From assembly GCF_013488225.1 (NCBI RefSeq), contig NZ_CP041238.1, positions 1,079,501 through 1,143,500 on the forward strand: 64,000 nt of DNA. Reading direction: 5' to 3'. Within the stretch, counting starts at the first letter, position 1. Every line of letters starts with the position of its first letter. Shown here piece after piece: positions 19,598 to 29,033 of this stretch. The stretch is from Sinorhizobium mexicanum. Lineage in GTDB: Bacteria; Pseudomonadota; Alphaproteobacteria; Rhizobiales; Rhizobiaceae. The translations under genes were made by a program, and so were the position numbers. The notes below the pieces were generated by a model. The model was not told the origin of the DNA. It saw nothing but the letters and a program-made list of their open reading frames with translations, and did not search any database.

Positions 19598-21247
19598 CTA
19601 TCGGTCGCTGATCGCCCAGCGCGGATTGATCCAGGGTTCCTGGTTGGAGCGGGCGAGCGGCTGTTTGCCGAGAATGTGATCGGCCGCCTTCTCGCCGGTC
19701 ATGATCGAGGGGCCGTTGAGGTTGCCGTAGGTGACATGCGGGAAGATCGAGGAGTCTGCGACGCGCAAGCCATCGACGCCGATCACCCGCGTTTCCGGAT
19801 CGACCACCGCCATCGGATCATCCTTCGCGCCCATCCGGCAGGTGCCGCAGGGGTGGTAGGCGCTCTCGAGATGCTCGCGCAGGAATGCGTCGATCTCATC
19901 GTCCGTCTGGACCTTATCGCCCGGCTGGATTTCCGGTCCGCGATACTGGTCGAATGCCTTCTGGCCGAAGATCTCGCGCGTCAGCCGCACGCAGTGGCGG
20001 AATTTCTCCCAGTCCTCGGGGTGGCTCATGTAGTTGAAGCGGATCACCGGATCGGCTTTCGGGTCGGAGGAGCGAAGGGTGACGCTGCCGCGCGACTTCG
20101 AGAGATTGTAGCCGACATGCACCTGGAAGCCATGCGTGTTGGCCGCCGCCTTGCCGTCGTAACTGATCGCCACCGGCAGGAAATGGTACTGGATATCGGG
20201 CTGTTTGACGCCCGGCGCGGACCGCAGGAAGGCGCAGGCCTCGAACTGGTTGGAAACGCCAAGCCCTCGCTTGAAGAGCAGCCATTGTGCGCCTGCGACA
20301 CCCTGCCAGAACCACGGCAGCCAGGAATAGAGCGAGACTGGCTTGGTGCTCACCTGCTGGAAGTAGAACTCCATGTGATCCTGAAGGTTCTGCCCGACGC
20401 CCGGCCGGTCGGCCTTGACCTCGATACCCATCTCCTTCAGGTGGGCCGCAGGGCCGATGCCGGAGAGCATCAACAGCTTCGGCGAATTGAAGGACGAGGC
20501 GGACACGATCACTTCGCGATTGGCCCTCACAACCTCCGTCCGGCCATTGCGCTCGATCTCGACACCGGTCGCGCGGCCGTTCTCGATAACCACCTTGTGG
20601 GCGAGGCAGCGGATCAGTTCGACATTCGGACGCTTCAATGCCGGCTTCAGATAGGCAGAAGCTGCCGACCATCGCCGGCCTTGCCAGGTCGTCTGCTCCA
20701 TGAGGCCGAAGCCCTCCTGCTTGGAGCCGTTATAGTCGTCGGTGACTTCGAACCCTGCCTGCTTTCCCGCCTGGATGAAGGCGTGAAAGAGCGGGTTTCT
20801 GACGCTGCCGCGCTGGACATGCAACGGGCCCTCTCCCCCGCGCCAGCCGTCTTCGCCGCCATGCGAATATTCCATCCGCTTGAAATAGGGCAGCACGTCG
20901 GCATAGGCCCACCCCTGGGCGCCCAGTTCCTCCCAGCGGTTGAAGTCCTCCGCGTGGCCGCGCACATAGACCATGCCGTTGATCGAGGAGGAGCCGCCGA
21001 TCACCTTACCGCGCGGCGCGGTGATGCGCCGATTGTTGAGATTCGGCTCCGGTTCGGAGAGATAGCCCCAATTGTAGCGGTTCATGCTCATCGGCCAGGC
21101 GAGCGCTGCCGGCATCTGGATGAACGGGCCGATGTCCGAGCCGCCGAACTCCAGCACGATGACAGAATGCTTGCCGTCTTCCGACAGACGATAGGCCAGC
21201 GCCGAGCCAGCCGAACCGGAACCGATGATGACGAAATCTGCCTGCAT
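19598..21247 (-). CDS. betA: Choline dehydrogenase
   Basis: FAD-dependent GMC oxidoreductase oxidising choline to betaine aldehyde at the membrane. 549 residues, matching the known rhizobial length. N-terminal FAD-binding [19 protein letters not shown] signature 1 region [18 protein letters not shown], signature 2 [13 protein letters not shown], and the C-terminal active-site block [12 protein letters not shown] with [14 protein letters not shown] are all present. The frame runs 47 codons upstream of ATG 21247, but that part is repeat DNA with no family match. Last gene of betICBA. Confidence 0.96.
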   Translation of the reverse strand: MQADFVIIGSGSAGSALAYRLSEDGKHSVIVLEFGGSDIGPFIQMPAALAWPMSMNRYNWGYLSEPEPNLNNRRITAPRGKVIGGSSSINGMVYVRGHAEDFNRWEELGAQGWAYADVLPYFKRMEYSHGGEDGWRGGEGPLHVQRGSVRNPLFHAFIQAGKQAGFEVTDDYNGSKQEGFGLMEQTTWQGRRWSAASAYLKPALKRPNVELIRCLAHKVVIENGRATGVEIERNGRTEVVRANREVIVSASSFNSPKLLMLSGIGPAAHLKEMGIEVKADRPGVGQNLQDHMEFYFQQVSTKPVSLYSWLPWFWQGVAGAQWLLFKRGLGVSNQFEACAFLRSAPGVKQPDIQYHFLPVAISYDGKAAANTHGFQVHVGYNLSKSRGSVTLRSSDPKADPVIRFNYMSHPEDWEKFRHCVRLTREIFGQKAFDQYRGPEIQPGDKVQTDDEIDAFLREHLESAYHPCGTCRMGAKDDPMAVVDPETRVIGVDGLRVADSSIFPHVTYGNLNGPSIMTGEKAADHILGKQPLARSNQEPWINPRWAISDR

Positions 21248-21283
21248 TCTCGTTTCTTTCTTGTATTTGGAGGCCCTCGGCCT

Positions 21284-21395
21284 GCCCCTCATCCGGCTGC
21301 CGCCACCTTCTCCCCGCTTGCGGGGAGAAGGGACCGTGCCGGGACGGTTCCGCTCCCTCTTCCGTGCATGCGAGAGGGTGAGGAGCAAGTCAAAC
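21284..21395. repeat. RIME-like intergenic element between betB and betA
   Basis: Contains the perfect 12-bp palindrome CCTTCTCCCCGC/GCGGGGAGAAGG (21306-21331) preceded by CCCTCATCCGGCTGCCGCCA. The same block occurs inverted at about 52753-52800 with few mismatches. The pattern matches Rhizobium-specific intergenic mosaic elements as I know them. It sits inside the operon, separating betB from betA by 150 bases. Confidence 0.8.
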
Positions 21396-21397
21396 CG

Positions 21398-22861
21398 TCA
21401 GTACGGCGCCTGCACCGGCCCCATGCCGACATAAACGGTCTTGAGTTCGGTGTAGTGGTTGAGCGCCGCCACCGAATTCTCCCGCCCGAAGCCCGATTGC
21501 TTCGAACCGCCGAAGGGGATCTCGACCGGGCAGAGGTTGTAGGTATTGATCCAGAGCGTGCCCGCTTCGAGCTGGTCGACCACCCGATGCGCGCGGGTGA
21601 TGTCGGCGGTGAAGACGCCGGCGGAAAGGCCGAATTCGGTAGCATTCGCCCGGGCGACGACCTCTGCCTCGTCATCGAAGTCGAGCACGCACATGACCGG
21701 CCCGAAGATCTCCTCGCGCGCGATCGTCATCTCGTCGGTGACGTCGGCAAAGACGGTGGGCTGAATATAGGTTCCGTCGGCATTGACGGCGTTCGGAATG
21801 CCGCCGCCGGTCACGAGCCGCGCGCCCTCCGCCTTGCCCTTCTCGATATAGGAGAAGACCTTGTCGCGCTGCGCCTTCGAAACCATCGGGCCAAGCTGTG
21901 TCGCCTCGTCCATCGGGTCGCCGATCACGATCGCCTCGGTCCGCGCCTTGAGCCGCGCCAGGAACGCTTCCTTGACGTTCCTTTGCACGAAGACGCGGGT
22001 GCCATTCGAGCAGACCTGGCCGGTCGAATAGAAATTGCCGAGCATGGCGCCGCCGATGGCGCTTTCGAGATCGGCATCGTCGAAGACGATCAGCGGCGAC
22101 TTGCCGCCGAGTTCCATCGTCACGTGCTTGAGTTCGGACGCGGCCGCTCCCGCCACTTTTTTGCCCGTCGGTACCGAGCCGGTGAGCGACACCTTGGCGA
22201 CGTCGGGGTGATTGACGAGGAGGGGGCCGGTCGACCGGTCGCCCTGGATGACGTTGTAGAGGCCCTTGGGCAACCCCGCTTCAATCAGGATCTCGGCGAT
22301 CTTCAGCGCGCCGAGCGGCGTGTTTTCCGAAGGCTTGAAGACCATGGCATTGCCGGCGGCGAGCGCCGGCGCGCCCTTCCAGCAGGCGATCTGCTGCGGA
22401 TAATTCCAGGCGCCGATGCCGACGCACACGCCGAGCGGCACCCGCTTGGTGTAGGCGAAGTCGCCGCCGAGCGGAATGTAGTCGCCGTTGAGCGCAGTGG
22501 CGATGACGCCGCCGAAGAACTCGAAACTGTCGGCCCCGGAGGTCGGGTCGGCGACGATCGTTTCCTGGATCGGCTTGCCGGTATCGAGCGTTTCCAACTC
22601 GGAAAGCTCGCGATTGCGCTCCCGCATGATCTCGGCGGCGCGCTTCAGGATGCGGCCACGTGCCGTCGGGCTCATCGCGGCCCATTCCGGCTGCGCCCGT
22701 TTCGCGGCTGCGATCGCTTTTTCGACGATCGCAGGCGTCGCTGCATGAAGACGGGCGATCACCTCGCCGGTCGCCGGATAGACGCTCTCGATCACCGTGC
22801 CGGCGGTGTCCTCGACATATTCACCATCGATGAAGTGCGAGGCTTTCGGTTGGGCTTTCAT
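21398..22861 (-). CDS. betB: Betaine aldehyde dehydrogenase
   Basis: NAD(P)-dependent aldehyde dehydrogenase converting betaine aldehyde to glycine betaine, the osmoprotectant. 487 residues. Motifs: cofactor loop [10 protein letters not shown] and [12 protein letters not shown], general-base region [13 protein letters not shown], catalytic Cys in [14 protein letters not shown], and C-terminal [13 protein letters not shown]. Start ATG 22861 lies one base after the betC stop, so translation is likely coupled. Confidence 0.97.
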   Translation of the reverse strand: MKAQPKASHFIDGEYVEDTAGTVIESVYPATGEVIARLHAATPAIVEKAIAAAKRAQPEWAAMSPTARGRILKRAAEIMRERNRELSELETLDTGKPIQETIVADPTSGADSFEFFGGVIATALNGDYIPLGGDFAYTKRVPLGVCVGIGAWNYPQQIACWKGAPALAAGNAMVFKPSENTPLGALKIAEILIEAGLPKGLYNVIQGDRSTGPLLVNHPDVAKVSLTGSVPTGKKVAGAAASELKHVTMELGGKSPLIVFDDADLESAIGGAMLGNFYSTGQVCSNGTRVFVQRNVKEAFLARLKARTEAIVIGDPMDEATQLGPMVSKAQRDKVFSYIEKGKAEGARLVTGGGIPNAVNADGTYIQPTVFADVTDEMTIAREEIFGPVMCVLDFDDEAEVVARANATEFGLSAGVFTADITRAHRVVDQLEAGTLWINTYNLCPVEIPFGGSKQSGFGRENSVAALNHYTELKTVYVGMGPVQAPY

Positions 22862-22862
22862 G

Positions 22863-24398
22863 TCATTCTCCCCGCGGATAGCGCTTGGATTCCTCGAGGT
22901 TGTCGAGGTTCATGTGGTTGCGCATGTAGCGCTCGGATGCCTTCTGCAGCGGCTGGTGGTCCCAGGGGTAATAGGCGCCGTTGCGGAGCGCCTCGTAGAC
23001 CACCCAGCGCCGCGCCTGGCTTTCGCGCACGGCGGCGTCGAAGGCCTCCATGTCCCAATGGGCGGCGCGCATGTCGCGGAAGGCTCTGAGCGTCGCCTGA
23101 TCGACAGGCCCGCGCGGGTTTTCCGCCAGATTGGTGAGTTCCAGCGGATCGGCATCGAGGTCATAGAGCTGATCCGGATCAAGCGCGCAGTGGACATATT
23201 TCCACTTGCCTTCGCGGATCGCGACGAGCGGCGCGTAGGAAGCCTCCGCCGCATATTCCATCAGCACCGGTTCCGTGCGCTCCGCACCGTTCACCATCGG
23301 CAGAAGGCTGATGCCGTCGGTCCAGGGCTTCACCTCGTCCATGGAAATGCCGGCGAGATCGGCAAGCGTCGGAGTCACGTCGAGGTTTGAGGTCGGCGCC
23401 AGATGCAGGCCCGCGGTCACGCCCGGTCCGGCGATCATCAGCGGCACGCGCGCCGAGCCTTCGAAGAAGTTCATCTTGAACCACAGGCCGCGCTCCCCGA
23501 GCATGTCGCCATGGTCGGAGCAGAAGAGCACAAGCGTGTCGTCGAGCATCCGCGTCCGTGTGAGCGCGTCGATCAGCTCGCCGACCTTCTCGTCGAGATA
23601 GGAGATGTTGGCGAAATAGGCCTGCCGCGACCGGCGGATGTCCTCCTCGGTGATCTCGAAGTTTTCGTAATCGCAGGAGAGCATGATGCGCCGCGAATGC
23701 GGGTCCTGCTGATCGAAGGGGAGTGCGCCCATCTCTGGCAGCAGTTGCTCGCAGTTCTCGTAGAGATCCCAGAACTTGCGCCGCGCGACGTAGGGATCAT
23801 GCGGATGCGTGAAGGATACCGTGAGGCACCAGGGGCGACGGTTTTCGTCGTCATTCTCGCGTGAAAGCTGGTAGAGCTTCTGGTTCGCCAGAAAGGCCAC
23901 CTCGTCGTCATATTCCATCTGGTTGGTGATCTCAGCCACGCCGGCGCCGGTGACCGAGCCGAGGTTGTGGTACCACCAGTCGATGCGCTCGCCGGGCTTG
24001 CGGTAGTCCGGCGTCCAGCCGAAATCGGCCGGATAGATGTCGGTCGTCAGGCGCTCTTCGAAGCCATGCAACTGATCCGGCCCGACGAAATGCATCTTGC
24101 CGGAAAGCGCGGTGTAGTAGCCGGCCCGGCGCAGATGGTGCGCATAGGTCGGGATCGAGGACTGGTACTCGGCGGCATTGTCGTAGACGCGGGTGCGGCT
24201 CGGCAATTGGCCGGCCATGAAGGACGCGCGGGCGGGAGCACACAACGGAGATGAGGTGTAATTGTTGCGGAAGCGGGCCGAGCGTTTGGCCAGCGCCTTG
24301 AGGTTCGGCGCATGCAGAAAGTCGGCGGGGCCGTCCGGAAAGAGTTTTCCGTTCAGCTGATCCACCATGATGATCAGAATATTGGGTCTGGCGGTCAC
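22863..24398 (-). CDS. betC: Choline sulfatase
   Basis: Hydrolyses choline-O-sulfate to choline and sulfate, feeding BetA/BetB. 511 residues. Sulfatase signature with the formylglycine Cys at residue 53 in [15 protein letters not shown]; metal ligands in MVDQLNG near the N terminus and [15 protein letters not shown]. The C terminus has the family-type tail region [15 protein letters not shown]. Its ATG overlaps the betI stop by four bases (ATGA). Inclusion of betC in the operon is characteristic of Sinorhizobium, where choline-O-sulfate serves as a nutrient. Confidence 0.97.
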   Translation of the reverse strand: MTARPNILIIMVDQLNGKLFPDGPADFLHAPNLKALAKRSARFRNNYTSSPLCAPARASFMAGQLPSRTRVYDNAAEYQSSIPTYAHHLRRAGYYTALSGKMHFVGPDQLHGFEERLTTDIYPADFGWTPDYRKPGERIDWWYHNLGSVTGAGVAEITNQMEYDDEVAFLANQKLYQLSRENDDENRRPWCLTVSFTHPHDPYVARRKFWDLYENCEQLLPEMGALPFDQQDPHSRRIMLSCDYENFEITEEDIRRSRQAYFANISYLDEKVGELIDALTRTRMLDDTLVLFCSDHGDMLGERGLWFKMNFFEGSARVPLMIAGPGVTAGLHLAPTSNLDVTPTLADLAGISMDEVKPWTDGISLLPMVNGAERTEPVLMEYAAEASYAPLVAIREGKWKYVHCALDPDQLYDLDADPLELTNLAENPRGPVDQATLRAFRDMRAAHWDMEAFDAAVRESQARRWVVYEALRNGAYYPWDHQPLQKASERYMRNHMNLDNLEESKRYPRGE

Positions 24399-24994
24399 GA
24401 TGGCCGTCCTTCGTAAAGCTGCTCGAGATGGGTGGTTACGTAGTCCTCCGTCAGCGCAATCGAAGCTTCGATGCTGATCGGAGCCGAGCGCAGACTTTGG
24501 CGGATATAGAGTCCGTCGATCATCGCAGCCGCGCCCTCGGCGATGCGTTCCGCGTCATCGACAGCACAAAGCGACCTGAGGCTCGCCAGAAGATTGGAGC
24601 GCAGACGCCGCGCGTAGATCACGAGGAGACGGCGAACGTCCTCCGAGCGCTGCGCCTCGGAATAGAAGGCGAGCCAGGCGGCGATGGTCTCGGGCGCGAA
24701 CTGCTCGGCCCTGAAGCTCACGCGGATCAGCGCACTCAGCTTTTCGCGCGGCGTTGCCGCCGCCTGCAGCGCAGCGACAGCATCGTCGCGCAGCTGTGCC
24801 AAAAGGCTGCGGATCGTTGCGATCAACAATTGCTCCTTGCTGCCGAAATAGTGGTGCGCGAGCGCCGGCGAGACGCCGGCGGTTCTGGCAATGTCCGACA
24901 TGGTGACCGAGAGCGTGCCCTGGTCGCCGATCACGCGCAGCGCCGCGTCCACCAGTGCCTTTCGCCGCACAGGCTCCATCCCGATTTTCGGCAT
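24395..24994 (-). CDS. betI: TetR-family repressor of choline genes
   Basis: Choline-sensing repressor of its own operon, 199 residues. TetR helix-turn-helix is at about residues 25-50 (TMSDIARTAGVSPALAHHYFGSK) and the BetI-type N terminus MPKIGMEPVRRKALVDAAL is conserved. ATG 24994 follows GAGGAGG at six bases; the frame upstream to 25042 is not family-like and overlaps the operator. First gene of betI-betC-betB-betA. Confidence 0.95.
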   Translation of the reverse strand: MPKIGMEPVRRKALVDAALRVIGDQGTLSVTMSDIARTAGVSPALAHHYFGSKEQLLIATIRSLLAQLRDDAVAALQAAATPREKLSALIRVSFRAEQFAPETIAAWLAFYSEAQRSEDVRRLLVIYARRLRSNLLASLRSLCAVDDAERIAEGAAAMIDGLYIRQSLRSAPISIEASIALTEDYVTTHLEQLYEGRPS

Positions 24995-25026
24995 CCGAAA
25001 CCTCCTCGAATGCCTGCAGTTTATTT

Positions 25027-25046
25027 TTGATTGACTCATCAATCAA
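25027..25046. promoter_or_regulatory. BetI-type operator palindrome
   Basis: Perfect 8-bp arms TTGATTGA and TCAATCAA separated by CTCA, 33 bases upstream of the betI ATG. It resembles the ATTGATTGG-type half sites known for BetI. It sits between betI and the divergent HdeD-like gene, so it may affect both. Confidence 0.8.
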
Positions 25047-25141
25047 TAAAAACTTTGTCGCTTTTTCTCTTTCTTTTTGCTGAGAAATCCGGCTCAATCG
25101 CGAGGCGGCGCTCATGCTCGCCGCTAAGACTGGAGGTTGAA

Positions 25142-25690
25142 ATGGCCCACACGTTCGATCCCGCCGGCAGAGAGGCCGTTGCCGGAAAATGGGGATGGTT
25201 CGTCGCCCTCGGTGTGGTCCTGATCATGTGCGGCGGTATCGCTTTCGGCAATCTGTTCGCAGCGACGGTCGCTTCGGTCTATTACGTCGGCCTGATCATG
25301 CTCATCGGTGGGCTGCTCAACCTTGGCCACGCGTTTCAGGTCAAGACCTGGGAAAGCGTCGTCTATTGGGCGCTGAGCGGCGCCTGTTATGCGGCGGCCG
25401 GCCTCTTTGCCTTCATCAACCCGCTTCTTGCTTCCTCAGTCCTGACTTTCCTGATGGCGTTGGCGCTGATCGTTGCCGGCTGCTTCCGCATCTGGGTCGG
25501 CTTCAAGCTCCGGCCGCTGGCGGGCTGGGGCTGGATCGTCATCGGTGGGCTCGTCACCTTGGTTGCCGGCCTCATCATTGCTGCCGGATGGCCGGTCAAC
25601 AGCCTGTGGATTCTGGGGCTGTTCCTGGCGGTCGATCTCGTGATGCAGGGACTTGCGCTGATCGCTTTCGGCGTTCTTGCCAAGGGCTAG
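25142..25690 (+). CDS. HdeD-family (DUF308) membrane protein
   Basis: 182 residues with about six transmembrane helices and the internal pseudo-duplication typical of HdeD/DUF308 proteins (GLIMLIGGLLNLGHAFQVKTW and ALIVAGCFRIWVGFKL are equivalent positions). E. coli HdeD is an acid-resistance inner-membrane protein; the role here is unknown. ATG 25142 follows CTGGAGG. Divergent from betI with the operator between. Confidence 0.88.
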   Translation: MAHTFDPAGREAVAGKWGWFVALGVVLIMCGGIAFGNLFAATVASVYYVGLIMLIGGLLNLGHAFQVKTWESVVYWALSGACYAAAGLFAFINPLLASSVLTFLMALALIVAGCFRIWVGFKLRPLAGWGWIVIGGLVTLVAGLIIAAGWPVNSLWILGLFLAVDLVMQGLALIAFGVLAKG

Positions 25691-25858
25691 GATTTCATCA
25701 CGGTTTCAATGCGCTGCAGATTTGAGGCGTGGCGCGACAGGGTTGGCCGTTCTTGTCACGCAAGCTTCATCAAACTTTCACATTCGCGAAAGGTTTCGTT
25801 GACGCTTGCGCCTGATGCTGGCGCCGCCTTTGTCTGTGTATGTTCCCTGGAGCCCGGC

Positions 25859-27658
25859 ATGTCCGTCGCCCCCGCCGAAATCCTCTCGCTTCGCCGCTTC
25901 GGCGACGACCAGATTGTCACGCTTGCCAAGCTCGTCATCGAGAACGCCTTTCAGCCGATCGTCGAGGCGACGACCGGCGCCGTGTTCGGTTATGAATCGC
26001 TTATGCGCGGGTTCCAGCGTCTGGGCTTTGCCTCGCCGCTCGAATTGCTGGACAAGGCGGAGGAGGTGGGCCAGCTTCTGGCACTCGAACATCTTATCAA
26101 CAGTCGCGCCGTTGCCGCCTTCGCGACGGTTCCGGATTTTGCGACACGCACGCTTTTCCTGAATTTCGATTCGCGTCTGGTCGGTGGCGAGGGCGATATC
26201 GTCGAGCGCCTCGTCAATCACCTGAAGCGCGCCAACATTGCCCCGTCTTCGCTCTGCTTCGAGCTTTCGGAGCGCTTCGACAGTGGCAAGATGCCGGATT
26301 TTTCCGCGCTGGTCCGGCAATTGCGGCTGGCCGGTTTCAAGCTTGCGATCGACGATTTCGGCGCGGGCTTCAACGGCTTGAAATTGCTGTGCGACCAACC
26401 GGTCGACTACGTCAAGATCGATCGGCATTTCATTGGCGGCATCGAACGGGACCCGCGCAAGCGCCACCTCGTCCGCCATACGGTCAACATGGCGCATGTG
26501 CTCGGAACGCGGGTGATCGCGGAGGGTGTCGAGACGGAAGCCGAGTTCCTTGCCTGCCGCGATCTCGGATGCGACCTGGTTCAGGGCTATTTCATTGCCC
26601 GCCCCACCACGCATCTCGGCGAACTGCAGCCGGCTTACCCTCATCTTGAATCGAGCGGGGCGGCACGGCGTTCCTCCGCGACGCTCGATAGCATCCTGAT
26701 CAGGAAACAGATCGAACAGCTTCCGGCGGTCCGGGAAAGCGATGAACTCGAATCCGTCTTCGATCTGTTCCGGCTCAATCCGCGCCAGGCTTTCTTTCCC
26801 GTGTTGAACGCCAACGGCGAGCCGCGCGGCATCCTGCACGAGTATCACGTCAAGGAAATGATCTATCATCCCTTCGGCCGTGATCTTCTGAAGAACCGCA
26901 TCTATCAGCGCCGCATCTCGCATTTCGTCAGCCCGGCGCCGATTGCCGATCTCGATACGCCCGCCGACGAGATGCTGAAGATCTTCGCCGGCATGGACGG
27001 CAGCGACTGTGTGATCCTGACGGAGAACATGCGTTACGCCGGCATTCTTTCCGCTTCGTCGCTGCTGAAGATCATCAACGAGAAACAGTTGAAGACGGCG
27101 CAGGAGCAGAACCCGCTGACGGGTCTGCCGGGCAATCGCGCGATCCGAGACTATGTGCAGGATGCGATCCTCGACGGCGATGAGACGCGCTACTTCTGCT
27201 ATTGCGACTTCGACGACTTCAAGCCGTTCAACGACACCTATGGCTTCCAGAAGGGCGATTTGGCGATCACGCTGTTTGCCGCCCTGCTCAGACGCCACTT
27301 CATCGGCGAGGAGAAGTTTCTGGGACATGTCGGCGGCGACGACTTCTTCGTCGGCGTCAGCGGCTGGACGGATGAGGAAATCCGCACTGTTCTCATGCGT
27401 CTTGTCGACGATTTCCGCTCGGACGTCCGGCAGCTCTATTCCGATGAGCACCAGGCGGAAGGACGGATCAGCGGATACGGCCGTGACGGCGCCAGCAAGA
27501 ACTTCCCGCTGATGCGTTGTTCGATCGCCGTGCTCGTGCTGCCGCAGGGCTTCATTCTTTCGGACAGCCAGACGGTCAGCACGAGGATTGCCGAAATCAA
27601 GGCGCGCGCCAAGGCGAGCGAAAGCGGTCTCGTGCTCGAGCTGCTCCACGGCGACTGA
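25859..27658 (+). CDS. EAL-CBS-GGDEF c-di-GMP signalling protein
   Basis: 599 residues with domains in the less usual order. EAL phosphodiesterase is at about 20-255: YESLMR in place of EAL, ELSERF, IDDFGAGF, YVKID and AEGVETEAEF, with all metal and catalytic positions apparently kept. Two CBS-like segments lie at about 275-420 (FFPVLNANGEPRGIL, DCVILTENMRYAGIL). GGDEF is at about 425-590 with GHVGGDDFF, a GGDDF variant, and CDFDDFKPFND. No RxxD inhibitory site precedes the GGDDF motif. No membrane segments. Start chosen at ATG 25859 with GGAG upstream; the preceding 50 codons are not domain-like. Confidence 0.9.
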   Translation: MSVAPAEILSLRRFGDDQIVTLAKLVIENAFQPIVEATTGAVFGYESLMRGFQRLGFASPLELLDKAEEVGQLLALEHLINSRAVAAFATVPDFATRTLFLNFDSRLVGGEGDIVERLVNHLKRANIAPSSLCFELSERFDSGKMPDFSALVRQLRLAGFKLAIDDFGAGFNGLKLLCDQPVDYVKIDRHFIGGIERDPRKRHLVRHTVNMAHVLGTRVIAEGVETEAEFLACRDLGCDLVQGYFIARPTTHLGELQPAYPHLESSGAARRSSATLDSILIRKQIEQLPAVRESDELESVFDLFRLNPRQAFFPVLNANGEPRGILHEYHVKEMIYHPFGRDLLKNRIYQRRISHFVSPAPIADLDTPADEMLKIFAGMDGSDCVILTENMRYAGILSASSLLKIINEKQLKTAQEQNPLTGLPGNRAIRDYVQDAILDGDETRYFCYCDFDDFKPFNDTYGFQKGDLAITLFAALLRRHFIGEEKFLGHVGGDDFFVGVSGWTDEEIRTVLMRLVDDFRSDVRQLYSDEHQAEGRISGYGRDGASKNFPLMRCSIAVLVLPQGFILSDSQTVSTRIAEIKARAKASESGLVLELLHGD

Positions 27659-27738
27659 CCGCCAGGGTCAGGATCCGACTTTCCGGGATCGTAAGCAAGC
27701 TATAGGTTTAGTCCAACGACGCTTGCGAGGATGCCGCC

Positions 27739-28746
27739 ATGACCCTTCCGACCGAAATGACCTATGTGGACCTGCCGAGCCCGGGTGGGCCGGAGAAAAT
27801 GGTTTTGGCGCGCGGGCCGCTCCCTGAGGTCAAAGCTGGCGATATCTTGATCCGTGTCGAGGCTGCCGGCATCAACCGCCCGGACGTGCTGCAACGCAAG
27901 GGCGACTATCCGCCGCCGCCCGGCGCGAGCCCGATCCTCGGCCTTGAAGTGGCTGGCGAGGTCGTGGCCTTGGGCGAGGGCGCAACCGGCTTCTCGATCG
28001 GGGACAAGGTCTGCGCGCTCGCCAATGGCGGCGGCTATGCGGAATATTGCGCGGTGCCAGCAACGCAGGCGCTCGCCTGGCCAAACGGTTATGACGCGAC
28101 AAAGGCGGCGGCGCTGCCGGAAACCTTCTTCACGGTCTGGGCCAATGTCTTCGATATGGCCGGGCTCGAAGCGGGTGAAACGATCCTGGTTCATGGCGGA
28201 TCGAGCGGTATCGGCACCACTGCCATCCAACTCGCCAGAGCCTTTGGCGCTGAGGTTTTTGTGACCGCCGGCAGCGCCGAGAAGTGCCGGGCCTGTGAGG
28301 CGCTCGGCGCGAAGCGGGCGATCAACTATCGCGAGGAAGAGTTCAAGGCGACTGCGCTTGAAGAGACCGGCGGGCGAGGGGTGGACGTCATCCTCGACAT
28401 GGTCGGCGGGCGTTACTTCGACCGCAATATCGGTTCGCTCGCCAAGGACGGCCGTCTGTCGATCATCGCCTTCCTGGGCGGGGCGCGCGTGGAAGGCGCC
28501 AATATCGGGCCAATCCTGACGAAGCGCCTGCACGTCATGGGATCCGCGCTTCGCCCGCGCACATCCGCGGAAAAACAGGCGATCCGCGACGGGCTCGCGG
28601 CAAAGGTCTGGCCATTGCTGGAGCGAGGCGCTGTGGCGCCGGTCATCCATCGGGTTCTACCCTTCGAAAGGGTCGCCGATGGCCACCGTCTCATGGAAGC
28701 AGGCGATCACATCGGCAAGATCGTGATGACGGTGGGCGGGTCCTAA
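27739..28746 (+). CDS. NAD(P)H quinone oxidoreductase, PIG3-like
   Basis: 335-residue zinc-independent medium-chain dehydrogenase/reductase. The family N-terminal motif [19 protein letters not shown] marks the PIG3-type quinone oxidoreductase group. The nucleotide-binding loop is [16 protein letters not shown], and DVILDMVGG follows. Structural zinc cysteines are absent, as expected. It likely reduces quinones or related electrophiles with NADPH. Single gene with GAGG upstream. Confidence 0.93.
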   Translation: MTLPTEMTYVDLPSPGGPEKMVLARGPLPEVKAGDILIRVEAAGINRPDVLQRKGDYPPPPGASPILGLEVAGEVVALGEGATGFSIGDKVCALANGGGYAEYCAVPATQALAWPNGYDATKAAALPETFFTVWANVFDMAGLEAGETILVHGGSSGIGTTAIQLARAFGAEVFVTAGSAEKCRACEALGAKRAINYREEEFKATALEETGGRGVDVILDMVGGRYFDRNIGSLAKDGRLSIIAFLGGARVEGANIGPILTKRLHVMGSALRPRTSAEKQAIRDGLAAKVWPLLERGAVAPVIHRVLPFERVADGHRLMEAGDHIGKIVMTVGGS

Positions 28747-28839
28747 GAGTGCGTGCCTTCGACGATGGTCGGTCTTGCATTCGGGCGGGAATGACCTACG
28801 TTTGATGCAACGTCAACGAACAGAAAGGAAGGTGATCCA

Positions 28840-28911
28840 ATGTCTAGTGAGATTTCGGTCCTCGTGACAGGCATGGGAGAGGTGAAGGAGTCGAGGCAGC
28901 CCTCGGCTTGA
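28840..28911 (+). CDS. Possible 23-residue peptide
   Basis: ATG 28840 follows AAGGAAGGTGATC, almost a full complement of the 16S 3' end, with 5 bases from GTGATC-proximal AGG. It encodes MSSEISVLVTGMGEVKESRQ plus PSA, then TGA. No similarity recognised and no run of one amino acid as in attenuator leaders. The ribosome site is the main support. Confidence 0.4.
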   Translation: MSSEISVLVTGMGEVKESRQPSA

Positions 28912-28968
28912 TACCCAACCTTCCTTGGGCTGGAAAAGCCCGGGCCGTCACAGGCCAAATGCTCATGG

Positions 28969-28999
28969 AAGGGTCGCTGACGCGGCCCTTTTCCTTTTT
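28969..28999 (+). terminator. Rho-independent terminator
   Basis: AAGGGTCGC pairs with GCGGCCCTT (one wobble) around TGAC, followed by TTCCTTTTT. It ends the small transcript described at 28774. Confidence 0.85.
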
Positions 29000-29033
29000 G
29001 CGGTATGTCCTCACGAGGCGCTGGAACCCGGAA

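Larger units (their letters stand above)
28774..28999 (+). ncRNA. Candidate small transcript with promoter and terminator
   Basis: A promoter-like pair CTTGCA (28774-28779) and CTACGT (28796-28801), spacer 16, is followed ~190 bases later by a strong terminator (28969-28999). Between them are several short hairpins: CGAGG/CCTCG, CCCAA/TTGGG and GGGCT/AGCCC. The next plus-strand gene is 840 bases away, so this looks like an autonomous short RNA, which also contains a 23-codon frame with an excellent ribosome site. Confidence 0.45.

Noticed and set aside
21248..21388. N-terminal extension of choline dehydrogenase
   Set aside because: The frame is open for 47 codons upstream but these are repeat-element sequence; family similarity begins exactly at ATG 21247.
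19676..23089. Very long plus-strand open frame opposite betA/betB
   Set aside because: It is the antisense of two well-conserved enzymes; composition is His/Arg-rich and it has no family features. A GC-rich codon artefact.
25778..27649. 623-codon minus-strand frame opposite the EAL-CBS-GGDEF gene
   Set aside because: Antisense of a multi-domain signalling gene with intact catalytic motifs.
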